Of a DNA stretch of 32,997 bases, positions 1-10,434 are shown piece by piece. The notes below the pieces were generated by a model that was not told the DNA's origin, ran no database searches, and saw only the letters and a list, made by a program, of their open reading frames with translations. The DNA is taken from assembly GCA_033557685.1 (NCBI GenBank), contig JAWQRN010000250.1, positions 1 through 32,997 on the forward strand. Direction: 5' to 3'. A program made the translations under genes and the position numbers. Source of the stretch: Sperchopsis tessellata (Eukaryota; Arthropoda; Insecta; Coleoptera; Hydrophilidae). How positions within the stretch are numbered: position 1 is the stretch's first letter; every line of letters begins with the position of its first letter.

Positions 1-198
1 TGTATTTAATATATCGACTTGGCCGGTTTGCTTGATATTTGATTTCATCAAATATTAAAATTACACATTTATGTACACCCAAGGAAGCAACATATTCATA
101 TACCAAGTATATTTCATAAAAGAAAATGTAAATAGAGAATTAAACTAATGAATGAAAACGTACTTATGAAGGAAGGGTAAATTAAAAGGTGTTAAGAA
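1..198. other. AT-rich sequence, nothing recognised
   Basis: No coding signal, repeat or structural motif could be supported here. It precedes the LTR-like block. Confidence 0.5.
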
Positions 199-489
199 TG
201 TTACCTTGTTGTAGCCGGCTGTGGCGGACCTCGACTGACTTTTATTTCCAGCGCTCCTTCTTTTATAGACACAGACAGTGGGTCGAAATTTAATGACGCT
301 ACCGCTAGAGGCGCTTACCGAACCGTGAACATTAACCCCTAAATTATTAATAATTTTTTAACAATTTGGCTTTAAAAGTGACTATATTTAGAATATATAT
401 TAGCTAGCTTCATAAGCAACACACACAAAAAATGTGTTCCGTGCGCCAGGACGAAATTTCCACCACATTAATTAATTCATGGGGTAACA
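199..489 (-). mobile_element. Solo LTR-like block (LTR retrotransposon remnant)
   Basis: The block is bounded by the inverted ends TGTTACC (199) and GGTAACA (ending 489), as expected of an LTR with TG...CA termini. On the minus strand it carries, in order, a TATA box (TATAAAAG, plus-strand 260-267), a TCAGT initiator-like motif inside AGTCAGTCGAG, and an AATAAA signal (plus-strand 241-246). Its GC content is much higher than its surroundings. No matching target-site duplication was found (AAGAA against AGGTT), and no gag-pol or second LTR is nearby, so a solo or degraded LTR is inferred. A host promoter is the main alternative. Confidence 0.42.
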
Positions 490-639
490 AGGTTACCTAT
501 CTTCTGCAAAGCCCTTTTCTGTCATCATATGATTTTGAAATAAAACTTCATTACTGAATTAACTGAAACTCTTTGGTCTAATATACAAACATCCAAGTAT
601 CCTCCATGTAGGTGTCACTACAACACATATTTTTGAGTA

Positions 640-1497
640 AATCACACCATTCCTTCTTATTCTCAAAACAATTCCATTTGTATCAGAGAATTTCATGAAA
701 TAGTAAATTCAAAGTATCACAACTTTACGCTAATATATACAGATAGTAACTTATCCAACTATACGCGGGCATGTTATATGCTACAAAGTATAATTTCAAG
801 GAACAATTTAAAATTAATAATCTTAACTCATTGTACACTGCTGAACTTGTGGCTATCAGAGCAACACTCATTTGTATTAGAGGCCTTGGGGATAACCAAC
901 ATAATTATTTCAGATTGTCAATCTGCCCTAATTTGTTTAAACGGTAAGGAGGCTTATAAAAATCATCTGGTTGTTGTGGAAAAAAGGTTAACTTCCTGTC
1001 ATATTGGAGTGCTGGAATATGAGGAAACTGACCGTATGGCAAAGGATAGTACCGTAAATGGTCCTTTACTAAATGCAAAGGTTACGTATCAAGATGCATT
1101 ATGTTACTATAAATCCCAAATAGTAAATCGATATGTTTATTTCTTTATGGAGGTCTCAGCGCCGAAGGGAAATCATTATTTTTCTGTACAAAGAACAGTG
1201 AGAGGTGGACCATGGTTTGCCATAGGTAGTTTTTCTAGAAGACAAATAACAATCATTAATCGGTTACGATTTGGTCATGCCAAGGTTCCTTCTTACAAGT
1301 ATAGAGTTAGAAGAAAACCGGATCCTTCCTGTGACTGTGATTTTGAGACAGAGAGCTCGATTAAACATATTATTATGGAATGCCCAAAATTCTATTCAGT
1401 GCGATCTGCTTGGAGTCTTCCTTCTGACTCTACATTAGAGGGTTTACTGAGCAGTTCTTGTTTTTTAATAAATTCATTGATTTTTACTACATTCTAA
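640..1497 (+). pseudogene. LINE ORF2 3' fragment: RNase H domain plus C-terminal Cys/His region
   Basis: This is the end of a non-LTR retrotransposon ORF2 of the I/R1-like type that carries RNase H. In order I see the first RNase H Asp in LIYTDSN (about 739), the Glu motif AELVAI (about 855) in a different frame, the next Asp in ISDCQSA (about 910), then RLRFGHAKVPSYKY (about 1260) and a Cys-rich stretch CDCDFETESSIKHIIMECPKF (split here: CDCDFETE, then KHIIMECPKF) near 1330-1390. The frame change between the Glu and Asp motifs and the missing RT domain mark it as dead. Similar endings occur at 3640-3915 and 27330-28176, all on the plus strand, suggesting one family with 5'-truncated copies. 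Confidence 0.72.
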
Positions 1498-2563
1498 AGC
1501 AATAATATAGGGTTTTCTCAAGAAAATATAAATACAAAGAGACGGACTCGCAATGGGCAATCCCTTTGTCCAGCATCCTCTATGAAATATTCATACAGAC
1601 ATTTGAACAAAAAATAATACCGACCATAAAAGCTACATACAACATTATTAACTGGTACAGATACACTAATGATATCATATGCTACGGCAATTTTTCTACA
1701 CAACAGACATATTCAATACAGTGCATCCCAAATTAAACTTCACCATTTAAATTGAAGAAAACCATTCAATAAATTTTCTTAACCACTTATCCACCAAACC
1801 TACATCTTGCTTAAAGTTACATTTTTGTTAAATTGTTATTTATGAAAAAGAAAACTATAACATATCCAATATTTATTGTAGGTCAACACTATCACAAGGC
1901 ATCTAGCAGAGTCCGACATATGCTATGCAAATCAGGAAATGTCTGCTGCTGTAAGTAACATGTGATATTTAGTATATTTTTAGGTTTGTGGCTTGATAAG
2001 AAATTTTAGAGAAAAACAAATATTATAATTCTGTAATAAATTAAAAAATATTTTATGAACCTGTACACTCTCTTAAATTTAAAATTTAATTTACCCTTCA
2101 AAAATCCCCTTATGTTTACATATTAAGTATAAATTCAATAAAATAAACTTTTAATTTTTTTTTATTAGCCCATCTTAGATGCTGGTACATCGTTATTTTC
2201 TCACAAGAACGACTTAAATTTGAAAAATAAGTTTAATATGTTTTTTTTTTTTCATTACTAATTTTAAAATAACTTGGCTTTTATGACTCCGAATTTTGCT
2301 CCCGAATCTTCTATTTTCATTTCTAAATCATACTTGACTAGAGTTTTAAATTATTTTGATTTTAAAAGATTTCATTCGGGCTACGGGAGTAGTTGGTGTC
2401 AGCAGAATATGTAAAGTTATGAAAGTTAGGCAATGAAACAAATCTAGTCCAAATATAACCTTTTCAAATAATAAGGTACCTTCTACAACTTAACACCCAA
2501 GACTGGTGCTTGTTTTGACTATACTAGAATCGTCTTTGCTTTCTTAGATATTGTTACAGTACT
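1498..2563. other. AT-rich intergenic sequence, nothing recognised
   Basis: The first part is probably LINE 3' trailing sequence. Beyond it I see only AT-rich DNA with homopolymer runs and no supportable coding frame. Confidence 0.5.
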
Positions 2564-2647
2564 ATATGAATGTTGTTTTTGGGTGGAAGAAATGTTGGCA
2601 CTTGTCAGAGCCTCTACACGGTTTCCACCCAGAAACAACATTTATAT
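2564..2647. repeat. 26-bp near-perfect hairpin (possible small-RNA precursor)
   Basis: Bases 2564-2589 pair with 2622-2647 without bulges: 23 Watson-Crick pairs plus three G-T wobbles (2568/2643, 2579/2632 and 2589/2622), around a 32-base loop. The arm cores are GTTGTTTTTGGGTGGAA and TTCCACCCAGAAACAAC. A 15-base direct repeat ATTGTTACAGTACTA lies just outside on both sides, ending near 2563 and starting near 2674. Size and shape fit a microRNA-like precursor, but a miniature inverted-repeat element is equally possible. I do not recognise the arms as a known microRNA. Confidence 0.5.
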
Positions 2648-3410
2648 CGATAACAACCATTGAAGTCTATTTCATTGTTACAGTACTAATTTTTAAATAA
2701 TTTTCAGAGAAACAGTTTTCTACTCCAAACTCTGCAGCATACTGTAGATTTTTCTGCATGTGGATTTTTTCCAGTCACCGTTTCTGCATTGCTTGGGGTA
2801 AGTTTTTTCAGGGAGATATGTTCTAAAATAACACCATTGCAAATATTGCAGCAAATGGGTGTCTGCATTTCACTGCTGCTCTTTATGTTTCAACTAACCA
2901 ATACAAAGTAGCATGTCAATAATGTCTTATAAAACAAGAATACGTAGGTATAAAGTGGTAAAAATGAAATATATAAACATGTTTGAATATGCTCATTATT
3001 TGCCTATTTTTAAGACTAAAATATAAAAATAAAATTTTTTGTTAATTTTATGATTTAAATAAAAACAAAATAAAGTTTTAAACAGTAGTTATGCATACTT
3101 TTTAATAAACCCACAACGCTTTATTCTCAAATGAATGTTCCAACCACATCTTGTACGTTTGGTGGCATGATTTAATATTATGTAAGTCCTATGCTGTTTG
3201 TAAAATGTATCTTTTCACAAGTCTGAAGTTTTGAACGGCCATAGTTTAGCTTATTAAACCGAATATTCAAAATTGTCACACCCAAGTTAAGAAAATGACA
3301 AGAATCATAAAGCCCAATCCAGAAACCAAAAATCTCTACTCACGTTTTAAAGCAAGGAATGTCAAAGTATTCTGAATCCTGAATATATATACTTTATTCT
3401 TAATTATTAT
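2648..3410. other. AT-rich sequence, nothing recognised
   Basis: Apart from the second copy of ATTGTTACAGTACTA near 2674, no coding or structural feature is supportable. Confidence 0.5.
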
Positions 3411-3414
3411 AAAA

Positions 3415-3431
3415 TTTCTTTCTTTCTTTCT
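3415..3431. repeat. Short (TTTC)n microsatellite
   Basis: About four tandem copies of TTTC. Confidence 0.8.
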
Positions 3432-3559
3432 TAATATTTTTCCTCATATTGCCTTGGTGGGTGTCGAGGATCATAAAATTTACCTTCAACAATATTGAAA
3501 ACATTGTTGGGAAAATAACAATAAAATATCTCTTAGATTAAGAACTACCAATCTGTCGA

Positions 3560-3915
3560 AGCAAGCTAAGTAGAAGCTGGGGTAGAATATCTCTCTATCA
3601 GAGTACTGGTGAAAGAAGAGTTAATTTTTAAAAGTAGCTGCTATCTTTCCTGTGGTTTGATTGGTCTATGTTTAAATCTGACGAAGCAGAAATTCCAACA
3701 TAGCGAGAGTTAAATTTGGGCATGGGAGATATCCTGCGCACTTGGTAATAATGAACATGATTGACTCTCCATCTTGTCAATGTGATTGTGATTATTCCGA
3801 CCTCAATCATATATTATATTGTATATTGTATAACGGATTATTAAAAAAGGGAGTTCAGTTTCCTACAGATATCATAAGATTGCTAAAGACTAAAAAAAGA
3901 GAATCTTTAATGTAA
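3560..3915 (+). pseudogene. LINE ORF2 C-terminal fragment
   Basis: An uninterrupted frame from 3712 to the stop at 3913-3915 reads KFGHGRYPAHLVI, then CQCDCDYSDLNHILYC, then a basic tail. That is the same arrangement (FGH block, Cys-x-Cys pair, His-Ile-Leu, Cys) seen at the end of the RNase H-bearing LINE copies at 640-1497 and 27330-28176. The 3560-3711 part is homologous only in broken pieces. It is a 5'-truncated LINE copy; no RNase H or RT precedes it. Confidence 0.6.
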
Positions 3916-4288
3916 TGCAATTTATAAGCAGCGAACATATATTAATATAAATTTTACCCAAAAACTAGAGATCTACCTTCCTTAAAACTTACCTTTGCCT
4001 GCCCTCCTGATTTCCGTGGCTTATATCTTGTTTGTCTCAATTATCACAACTATGTGTCTTGCTATTTTCCTTCTGATCTCTAGTCAATCATGGTTTCTTA
4101 ACAATGAAATTTAAATATATAAGAGGTATATAGACGTCAAAGCTAACCATTAGTCTGTAGGAGCTAGTCTTATACTAGAAATCTGTTCTATAAAATAGGA
4201 AGAGTTTGTATGTAGGATTCGGATCGTTCTGCGAATTTTTTAAGTAACGGGGTGAGAAATCGAGCCAACTTATATGTGGGGAACCCTA
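3916..4288. other. Intergenic sequence, nothing recognised
   Basis: Probably begins with LINE 3' trailer. No other supportable feature. Confidence 0.45.
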
Positions 4289-4295
4289 TTATATT

Positions 4296-4337
4296 AGTAA
4301 TATTAATAATAATAATAATAATATTAATAATAATAAA
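4296..4337. repeat. (AAT)n microsatellite forming the LINE 3' tail
   Basis: Runs of AAT interrupted by ATT. It sits directly after the minus-strand AATAAAGC at the end of the LINE, so it is best read as the element's tail. Confidence 0.75.
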
Positions 4338-4856
4338 GCTTTATTTCCAAAATGTACAGAGCAAACATATATAACACTGGTTTGGAAAACAACCCAATAA
4401 ATAGCAACAAACATGTTAAAATTTACTAGAAGAAAACTAAATATATCAGTTAACAGGTTACAAACCACAATAAGCAGGTTAAAAACTTTACTTCTTCTCA
4501 AGATAGAACACTATCGTTTCGATAGACACAAAACTCCTCCAAAGAGTAAGGCTCAATCTGACACAGATAACCGAATACTTTGCACTTTAACAATTAACAT
4601 GGTTATACAAGAAGCTGCATCTATTATAAGAACACGCCTCAGTCAGGGTCAGCGTGTGGATTGGGTAATCATAGTCTCCTCCATGGCGAGTGCCATAATT
4701 ATGTGAGGACTCCAAGTTCGAAAACCTATAACGTTGCTTATGCAGAAAAGTTATGTATGTACATACATAAATTGCCAGGACTGTCAACATCCCATTTCCA
4801 CAGAATAAGCGATGGCAAGTAGCACGACACTCCTCATTAAAAATTATCCTCACCAC

Positions 4857-5110
4857 TCGCTTAGTACACTGACAGTCGGTTGAGACGGCATCAAAGGTTT
4901 ATGTACCTTAGGTAGACCATATAAAAAAGGGATTCTAAAATTGTGGAGAATGATTTTCTTATGCATTTGTGGATCAAGGGAAATCGTTTAATGACTTGGT
5001 AACCAATTTCTCTATTTTTGATGTAGGGTTGGACATTAGACGTTTATATGGTATCTTGTAGAAGATCTAAAATTTTGGAATCATACATCCAGGGTTGCCA
5101 GATTTCAAAT
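4857..5110 (-). pseudogene. Penelope-like RT fragment
   Basis: The minus strand reads IPFLYGLPKVHKPLMPSQP near 4940-4870. YGLPKVHK with a following Pro-rich block is a signature of the N-terminal part of Penelope-like reverse transcriptases. DPQMHKK lies just upstream in frame. The piece is short and flanked on both sides by LINE sequence of the same strand, so it is a fragment inserted into, or recombined with, the LINE. Confidence 0.6.
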
Positions 5111-5173
5111 TACGTCTCACAGGATCAATTTTTTTTTTTTATTTTCAAAATAAAAAGTTTTATATATGATTGA

Positions 5174-6643
5174 TTATACATTATATTTACAAACAAATGT
5201 CATTAATTGAGTTTTCACAAGACCCTCTATATTTTTTGATAAAACAGACAGCAAAGCAATTGATCCATAGTTATTTAGGTCATTCTCTGCACCACCCTTA
5301 TGCACAGGTATCACAACAGCCATCTTCAAGCATTGTGGGAAAATACCAGACACAAATAAGTCATTGATTAACTGAACAAGCACAAGTCGTACGCTATATG
5401 GTAGATTCTTTACTACTCCTACTGCAAGTTTATCAAAGCTTACAGACTATCTATTTTTTAAATTAATAATACTTGCATGGGAGACAAAAAGAAATTGTTA
5501 CTATTAAGACTTGGCGGAAATCCCAAATTGGAATCTTTTACTCCTTTCAATGTTCGAAAGGGTAAATCTGCAAAAAACCTATTGATCGCAGACAACACAA
5601 GCACCGGATCATCTACCACCTCACCATCGACATCAAGGGACATGTTTTGTCTTGTGTTATGTTTTTTTTCCTACCAGTAATAGTATTTACTGTATTCTAT
5701 GTTTCTCTAATAATATTATGAGATTTCATAATTCTATCTGTGTAATATATCTGTTTAGCTAACCTAACAACTGACTTTAAGATCCTTTTGTAATTCATAA
5801 AATATACCCTCAAAGCTGGATTTGGTATATAGTAAAGTGAACGTTTATTCCTAGAAGATATCCTAATGCCCCTCGTCACCCAGTTCCTATCAGGCTTCAA
5901 CCTGAATGGCGTCACAGGAAAGGCCAGCTCATAATTTTTACAAATTAATTCAATGAAAGAATCAAATTTAGAATTCACATCACTGATCGTAATGAGATTA
6001 TTCCAGTTAGTAGAATCACAAAGATCACAGAATTTTAAGAAATGTCTTTCACCAAAACAACACCCAAAATCATTTACTGTTGGCTCATACATAACAGAGA
6101 AACATATTATTGCCTTAATAAGCTCAGGTCTGAGAGACTTATAGACTGCACACTCACCACCACTTCCTTACTTATATTGGTAGCAAAGTAGTCCAAAACA
6201 CTTGCAGAATGCAATGTAATGTATGTAGACTAATGAACAAAAATTTTTAAGTTATTTTCTTTCAACCAGTTTTTAATTCTTTTGGACTTTTTTAAATTGG
6301 AGTAATCAATCCCTACAGAAAATCACAGTCACATCATGTGGTAAGGGTTCCAATAACTGACAGACAACGGTGATTTGTACAAACAAATAGCATATAATTT
6401 TAAAGAGGTCAAATGAACACCTGTAAACGTAAAATATATTTCCTCGCACAAGAAATCACATTCTGGTATGCATCTATATTCTAAATCCTTTCTAAGTAAA
6501 GTAGCATTAACCCTACAGTATCTACCTGCAACCTTATAATTGACCACAGGAGCAGCAATTTCATGCTCGCGAAGCCAATGTTCAGTAAGGCAAACAACAT
6601 CCCGGAAACCTAATTCATCCAGTAAAAGTAACAAATCAAACAA
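5174..6643 (-). pseudogene. LINE ORF2 fragment: endonuclease, linker and RT blocks 0-1
   Basis: At 6643-6329 the frame LLLLLDELGFRDVVCLTEHWL matches (in pieces LLDELGF and VVCLTEHWL) the N-terminal half of an apurinic-type endonuclease. After a stop near 6329 the second half follows, with LDYFATNIS near 6190. The linker at 6092-5697 contains WVTRGIRISSRNKRSLYY, and 5643-5458 continues it. RT starts at 5383 with LVQLINDLFVSGIFPQCLK, VIPVHKGG and ALLSVLSKNIEGLVK, then ends. Several stops and frame changes show it is inactive. This is the usual Jockey/CR1 domain order; no RNase H is seen. Confidence 0.72.
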
Positions 6644-7064
6644 GAAATGTTACATTAATAAAAAATCATCCCAGAACTAGCATACATAAAAGGATTCTCA
6701 CACTCCAACACATGGAAGCCCACAGGGGCTGCAGCATAAGACACATTCATTCTAAAGTCTTTATTTTTATCATTTGATTCAACAGAGAAAACACTATAAC
6801 AATCTGTCTCCTCTACTGAAGGGAAAGTCTGTTCATTACATATTTCAATCTTATCACAGTTAATATAGTGAACAATCTTCATCTTTGGCGGCACATAACC
6901 CCGACCCGGCGCACAAACCAAACCCGCAACCTCACTGTGCACCTACGCCTCGACATTTAGAACCACCGTCCATGCACCCTATAAGGCATATCACTGTTTC
7001 ATTCACCAAAGAGCCATTTCTTGTTCGCATGTCCAAACTTGTCAATGGGCATTGTGCAACTGAC

Positions 7065-7660
7065 TTAATAAATTATATTCAACTCTCTTAGCTCTTTCCC
7101 AATGGAGACGATTTCATTATGAATAGAAGTTAATAAAAGAAGAGTTAAACTTTCAACCAACTCATTCGGATCTTCAAAATACACATAGTCAATTTTTCTA
7201 TTATTAACAAATTTGTTCAAACCACAACTAGTCCTATCCCTTCGGTTGTGACTCCATGTACCCGCTCTAGTATGAGCTGGTAGAATAAGTGGTTGTACAA
7301 ATTTTCTACACTTCAAAGCCTTAGTACCTTGAATTTGATCAAGAGGATTATAATTTCTAGGATACAAGTTTGTTCTTTTTATGATATCTTTAAAATTTCT
7401 TGTGTTACTTGCTGTCATTCCAATCGGTTTTGACTTAAATATCAGTTCGTATAAACCTGGTGTACTTTCATATCTAACCCCATCAATGATGAAATCTTTT
7501 CCATCAATTTCAACTGGTGTCTTTCCGAGTGATTTCATTATATTTCATACCGTTTGGATCAACATCATCTTCATTTATTGGTGCTGTTGGCTCTATACAG
7601 CTCGAAGCACCAAAAAGTTTATACTAATCCCCGGTTCGGAGGATCAAAATGTTGACACTT
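7065..7660 (-). pseudogene. DUF8207-like protein, Maverick/Polinton-associated type (broken)
   Basis: The open part (7538-7065, 157 codons) contains FIIDGVRYESTPGLYELIF, then YPRNYNPLDQIQGTKALK, then YFEDPNELVESLTLLL and HNEIVSIGKELRELNII. This order (an IDG/TPGLYEL block, a Thr-Asn-x-Tyr region, a DPNELV block and a final NEIVSI block) is one I recall from multicopy arthropod and cnidarian proteins, DUF8207, often found near mobile or virus-derived genes. An upstream part (about 7640-7545, with INEDDVDPNGMKYNEI) is in another frame, so a frameshift lies near 7540 and a stop near 7635. It lies on the same strand as the polymerase-type fragment at 9190-10182. The link to a Maverick element is inference. 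Confidence 0.6.
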
Positions 7661-7735
7661 ATACAAAGAACCTAGATGTTGATACTAATCCGGGAAGGAT
7701 CAGAATGTTGGGTATATAAGAGTTTACCTAGAAGG
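7624..7735. repeat. Imperfect tandem duplication, about 55 bp unit
   Basis: TACTAATCC...GGATCAAAATGTTG near 7622-7658 recurs as TACTAATCC...GGATCAGAATGTTG near 7683-7711, and each is followed by an ACCTAGA motif (7671 and 7728). Copies have drifted in spacing and sequence. Confidence 0.45.
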
Positions 7736-8289
7736 AACAATTTGAACTCTAAATACAATAGCGCGAATTCTCTCTCATGTAAATAGAAGTGAATTTCTTG
7801 TATGTAAAAAGCGACTAAAATGTTTTTCCTTACCTTAATTCCAATATCTGCAGACATGTGTATGTATGGGTTCCAATAACTTCTCTTCTCATGCTTTATA
7901 TTAGGGATGGACTAGAAATGTGGGTGAAACAATGGATTTTAATGTTTTACACACTGTCTTATTTTACACAAACAATTAGTAAAGTAAGTACATGAAAATT
8001 ATTAATTACGCGTACACGAAGAACTATGCAAGACTTATAAAAAAGATACATGGTAGAAAGTTTTAAAAAAATTTGAATTGTTCAACAGTGTGACCAAAAT
8101 TACGTCAACACTGTGAGTTAGAATGTGAAAACTGTTTTTTTAAAAAATAAAAGATGAAAACTGAACTATTTGAGAACTGAATATTAACTGTCTTGGTGGA
8201 CAATTTAAGGTGTACTGTTATTTTGTTGAAGGCTGGTGAACGACTACCCCTAATTTCTGATAGATTATAGAGAGGGGAAGGAAGGCATT
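7736..8289. other. AT-rich sequence, nothing recognised
   Basis: No coding signal supported. The last 60 bases may belong to the upstream part of the Penelope RT that follows, but similarity there is too weak to claim. Confidence 0.45.
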
Positions 8290-9095
8290 GCGGTGATGGA
8301 GGTTTGTCTGTGGTCCACTTATTTCCAAGTTTGGGACCATTTCTACAAACAAACATCTGGAGCTACTATGGATTCCCCGTTATCCTCTGTTGTTGCCAAT
8401 ATTGTTCTGGAGGCATTTGAGCAATTGGCATTATGATCCTCCGATATGACGCCTAAATGTTGGTTCCGTTACATGGATGACACTTTTGTTATATGGTCGT
8501 CGGGACGAGAGGCACTAGATGCCTTCTTCAATCACATAAACTCCCAACACCCCTCTATACATTTCACAATGGAGATTGAGTCATCAGGTTCCCTTCCTTT
8601 CTTGGCTGTATTGTTCAAACGTAGATCAGATGGTAGACTTCTTCATTCTGTTTATCGTAAGCCCAACCAAACCAATAGGTTCATGCAATGTCACATCATC
8701 ATACCTGTGAGAAAAGGTCTGTGATTAACTCGTTCATATAGCGAGCTTTCAAGTGGTGTGACACAACTCTACTTTCCCAGGAGTTGCGTACCGTCACCGA
8801 TACACTGTTATGTAATGGATATAGTTTGTCAGGAATCCACCGATCGCTGTCAGAAATACTCCTGAGGTGAAAGCAACAGCTTATCTACTAGTCGTCAAGG
8901 ATTCAACATGATTAAAGGAGCACGAAAGCCACTATACTCATCTGGGTCATATTATTCTGTCTGCCGTGGCTGAATATCGTCATGAAACAGGTCACACCAT
9001 TATGTTCCAAGCTTGGGAGCCTTCTTATGTTCCCAGAAAATTCTGAGAAGCCATTGAGGTTTATAATCGCCCCAAGAATATCAAATGACAATATG
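8290..9095 (+). pseudogene. Penelope-like element remnant: RT core and GIY-YIG C-terminal parts
   Basis: From 8294 the frame reads STYFQV, FYKQTSGATMDSPLS and VVANIVLEAFEQ, then an in-frame TGA (about 8434), then CWFRYMDDTFVIW with the catalytic Asp pair, PSIHFTMEIE, LPFLAVL and HSVYRKP. That is the RT core of Penelope-like elements in the expected order. After a frame change, 8760-8870 keeps LSQELRTVTDTLL. At 8915-9093 the end of the linked GIY-YIG endonuclease is visible: LKEHESHYTHLGHI, SAVAEYRHETGH and EAIEVYNRPKN, again with a stop. The front of the endonuclease is deleted. It sits between two minus-strand Maverick-like pieces and reads in the opposite direction. Confidence 0.78.
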
Positions 9096-9189
9096 AAATG
9101 ACAATATATTCCCAGGTATCATATCACCAAACCAATTTTCCTTTGGTATGTCTGTAGATAGTTCAGTGAGAATATGAAAGCAATCGTGT

Positions 9190-10182
9190 TCTTGGTGCTT
9201 ATTTAAATTTTTTTGGTTGGTAAAATAGCATGAACACCCATTGCATAAATATTTGTTTACATTTTGTGCAATTCTTTTGTGAGTTTACAAGTCTAGATAA
9301 ATTATGTAGCAGTACTGATTATTACTGAAATCATCACTGTTCAATAACAAGTTTATGTGTCTGTCTTGTCTGTGTTGGGTAAGATGTAAAAGACCAATAA
9401 TTTCATGTTTTTTACCATTTGATTCTAACCCATAAACATTTATTGAAAGATTATTTAGATTTTCAAACAAAGGTATATCTTTTAATTTTACTGGGAATTT
9501 AATATTTGTAAAATTTAACTCGATCTCATACTAACAATAGTTACTTGTGTTTATAATGTGAGATGGAGAGCTGCTAAAATACTCCACGTAAAGCACTTTT
9601 TATCATCATTTTACATGTTGACTACAGCTTTCTTGGATACAATTTCTTTCAGTAGTAGAATGTAAAAAATAATCATATAGAGTGGTTTCTTAAGAGCCCA
9701 CCCTGAATCTCTCAACTGAAACAAATGTGTAATAAGTAAAGATTCAAAAGTAGAATAATTGTTAAACATACCTGGAACTTACTCGTTTTCCCACGAAGGA
9801 TTGCACATAGTTCTTCATAGAGTTGGTTACAATTTGTTGATGTAGTAACCACTACAAACTTGCTATTAAATGATTTAGTTTCTACATTTGTTTCTTCTTT
9901 TTTTGGGAGAACGAAGGAGCCAAAAAGTTCAAAGTTGATTTTTATAAAAGTGTGTGCAATCAGTAACTTTTGAATTTAACTTATCACTTTGTCTTTAATA
10001 CTACCATAAAAGTTTTTAAAGTCTAATGATTCACTTGAATAAAAATTGTAGGTAGCAATACGCATTCGATAAGTAGATATACAATCTGAGTAATAAGTCC
10101 AATTGTAATCAATACCACTATATTGAATATGTATTGTTTCACTGGTAATTTGTATGCTTGTTGATAACTGTCCTACAACCAT
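9190..10182 (-). pseudogene. N-terminal region of Maverick/Polinton-type B-family DNA polymerase protein (broken)
   Basis: Down the minus strand I read INFELFGSFVLPKKE and KSFNSKFVVVTT (9920-9840), EELCAILRGK, a WALKKPLY-like piece and KKAVVNM with CFTWSILAALH (9700-9570), KFPVKLKDIPLFENLNN, NLSINVYGLES (9470-9430), RQDRHINLLLNSDDF and finally NLSRLVNSQ (about 9290). This block order matches the long N-terminal region of polymerase-like proteins in insect and cnidarian Maverick/adintovirus-type elements, as I recall them. Several frame changes and stops are present. The polymerase catalytic domain is absent. The first segment (10182-9978) is only loosely supported. Family membership is established-knowledge recall; no search was run. 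Confidence 0.62.
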
Positions 10183-10361
10183 CTATCACCTTTACATTTA
10201 TTGCACACTCAAACTATAATTATATATTATATTTATAAGTTACCTCTCTTATCAAAAATTATATATAACTATAAAAACTATCAACTTATAAAGTAAAGTA
10301 TTTTTATATAGACAACAAAACATGAAAGTTAATACTATGTATCTCTTTAATAATGAGTGTT

Positions 10362-10434
10362 CAGATGAGATCTGTATCAGATCTGATGAGAACTCATACC
10401 AGACCTCATTGAGACCCCATACCTGATCTCATCG
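10362..10434. repeat. About 22-bp imperfect tandem repeat, 3.3 copies
   Basis: Successive units centre on TGATGAGAACTCATACCAGACC and related forms (CAGATGAGATCTGTATCAGATC before it, TCATTGAGACCCCATACC after it). The unit is itself partly palindromic around GATC and CTCAT, so outer units also pair as an inverted repeat (GTTCAGATGAGATC with GATCTCATCGAAC). Confidence 0.55.

Larger units (their letters stand above)
4296..6950 (-). mobile_element. CR1/Jockey-type LINE, degenerate and interrupted
   Basis: Reading down the minus strand, this copy shows a GC-richer leader (about 6950-6885), an unidentified segment at 6942-6655, an endonuclease domain, a linker, RT blocks 0-1, a foreign Penelope fragment (5110-4857), a C-terminal segment with a degenerate NYGTRHGGDYDYP-like block (about 4700), and a 3' end reading TTTTGGAAATAAAGC followed by a (TTA)n tail. 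An A/T-rich short tandem tail after AATAAA is typical of non-LTR retrotransposons. The central RT, including the YADD motif, is missing. Confidence 0.68.

Noticed and set aside
5092..5110. CAGGGTTGCCAGATTT as the end of a second hAT element
   Set aside because: It resembles a hAT terminus, but I found no inverted partner or 8-bp duplication.
6655..6942. Independent 95-codon gene on the minus strand
   Set aside because: It lies directly upstream of the LINE endonuclease on the same strand and is more simply leader or ORF1/ORF2 junction sequence; no domain was recognised.
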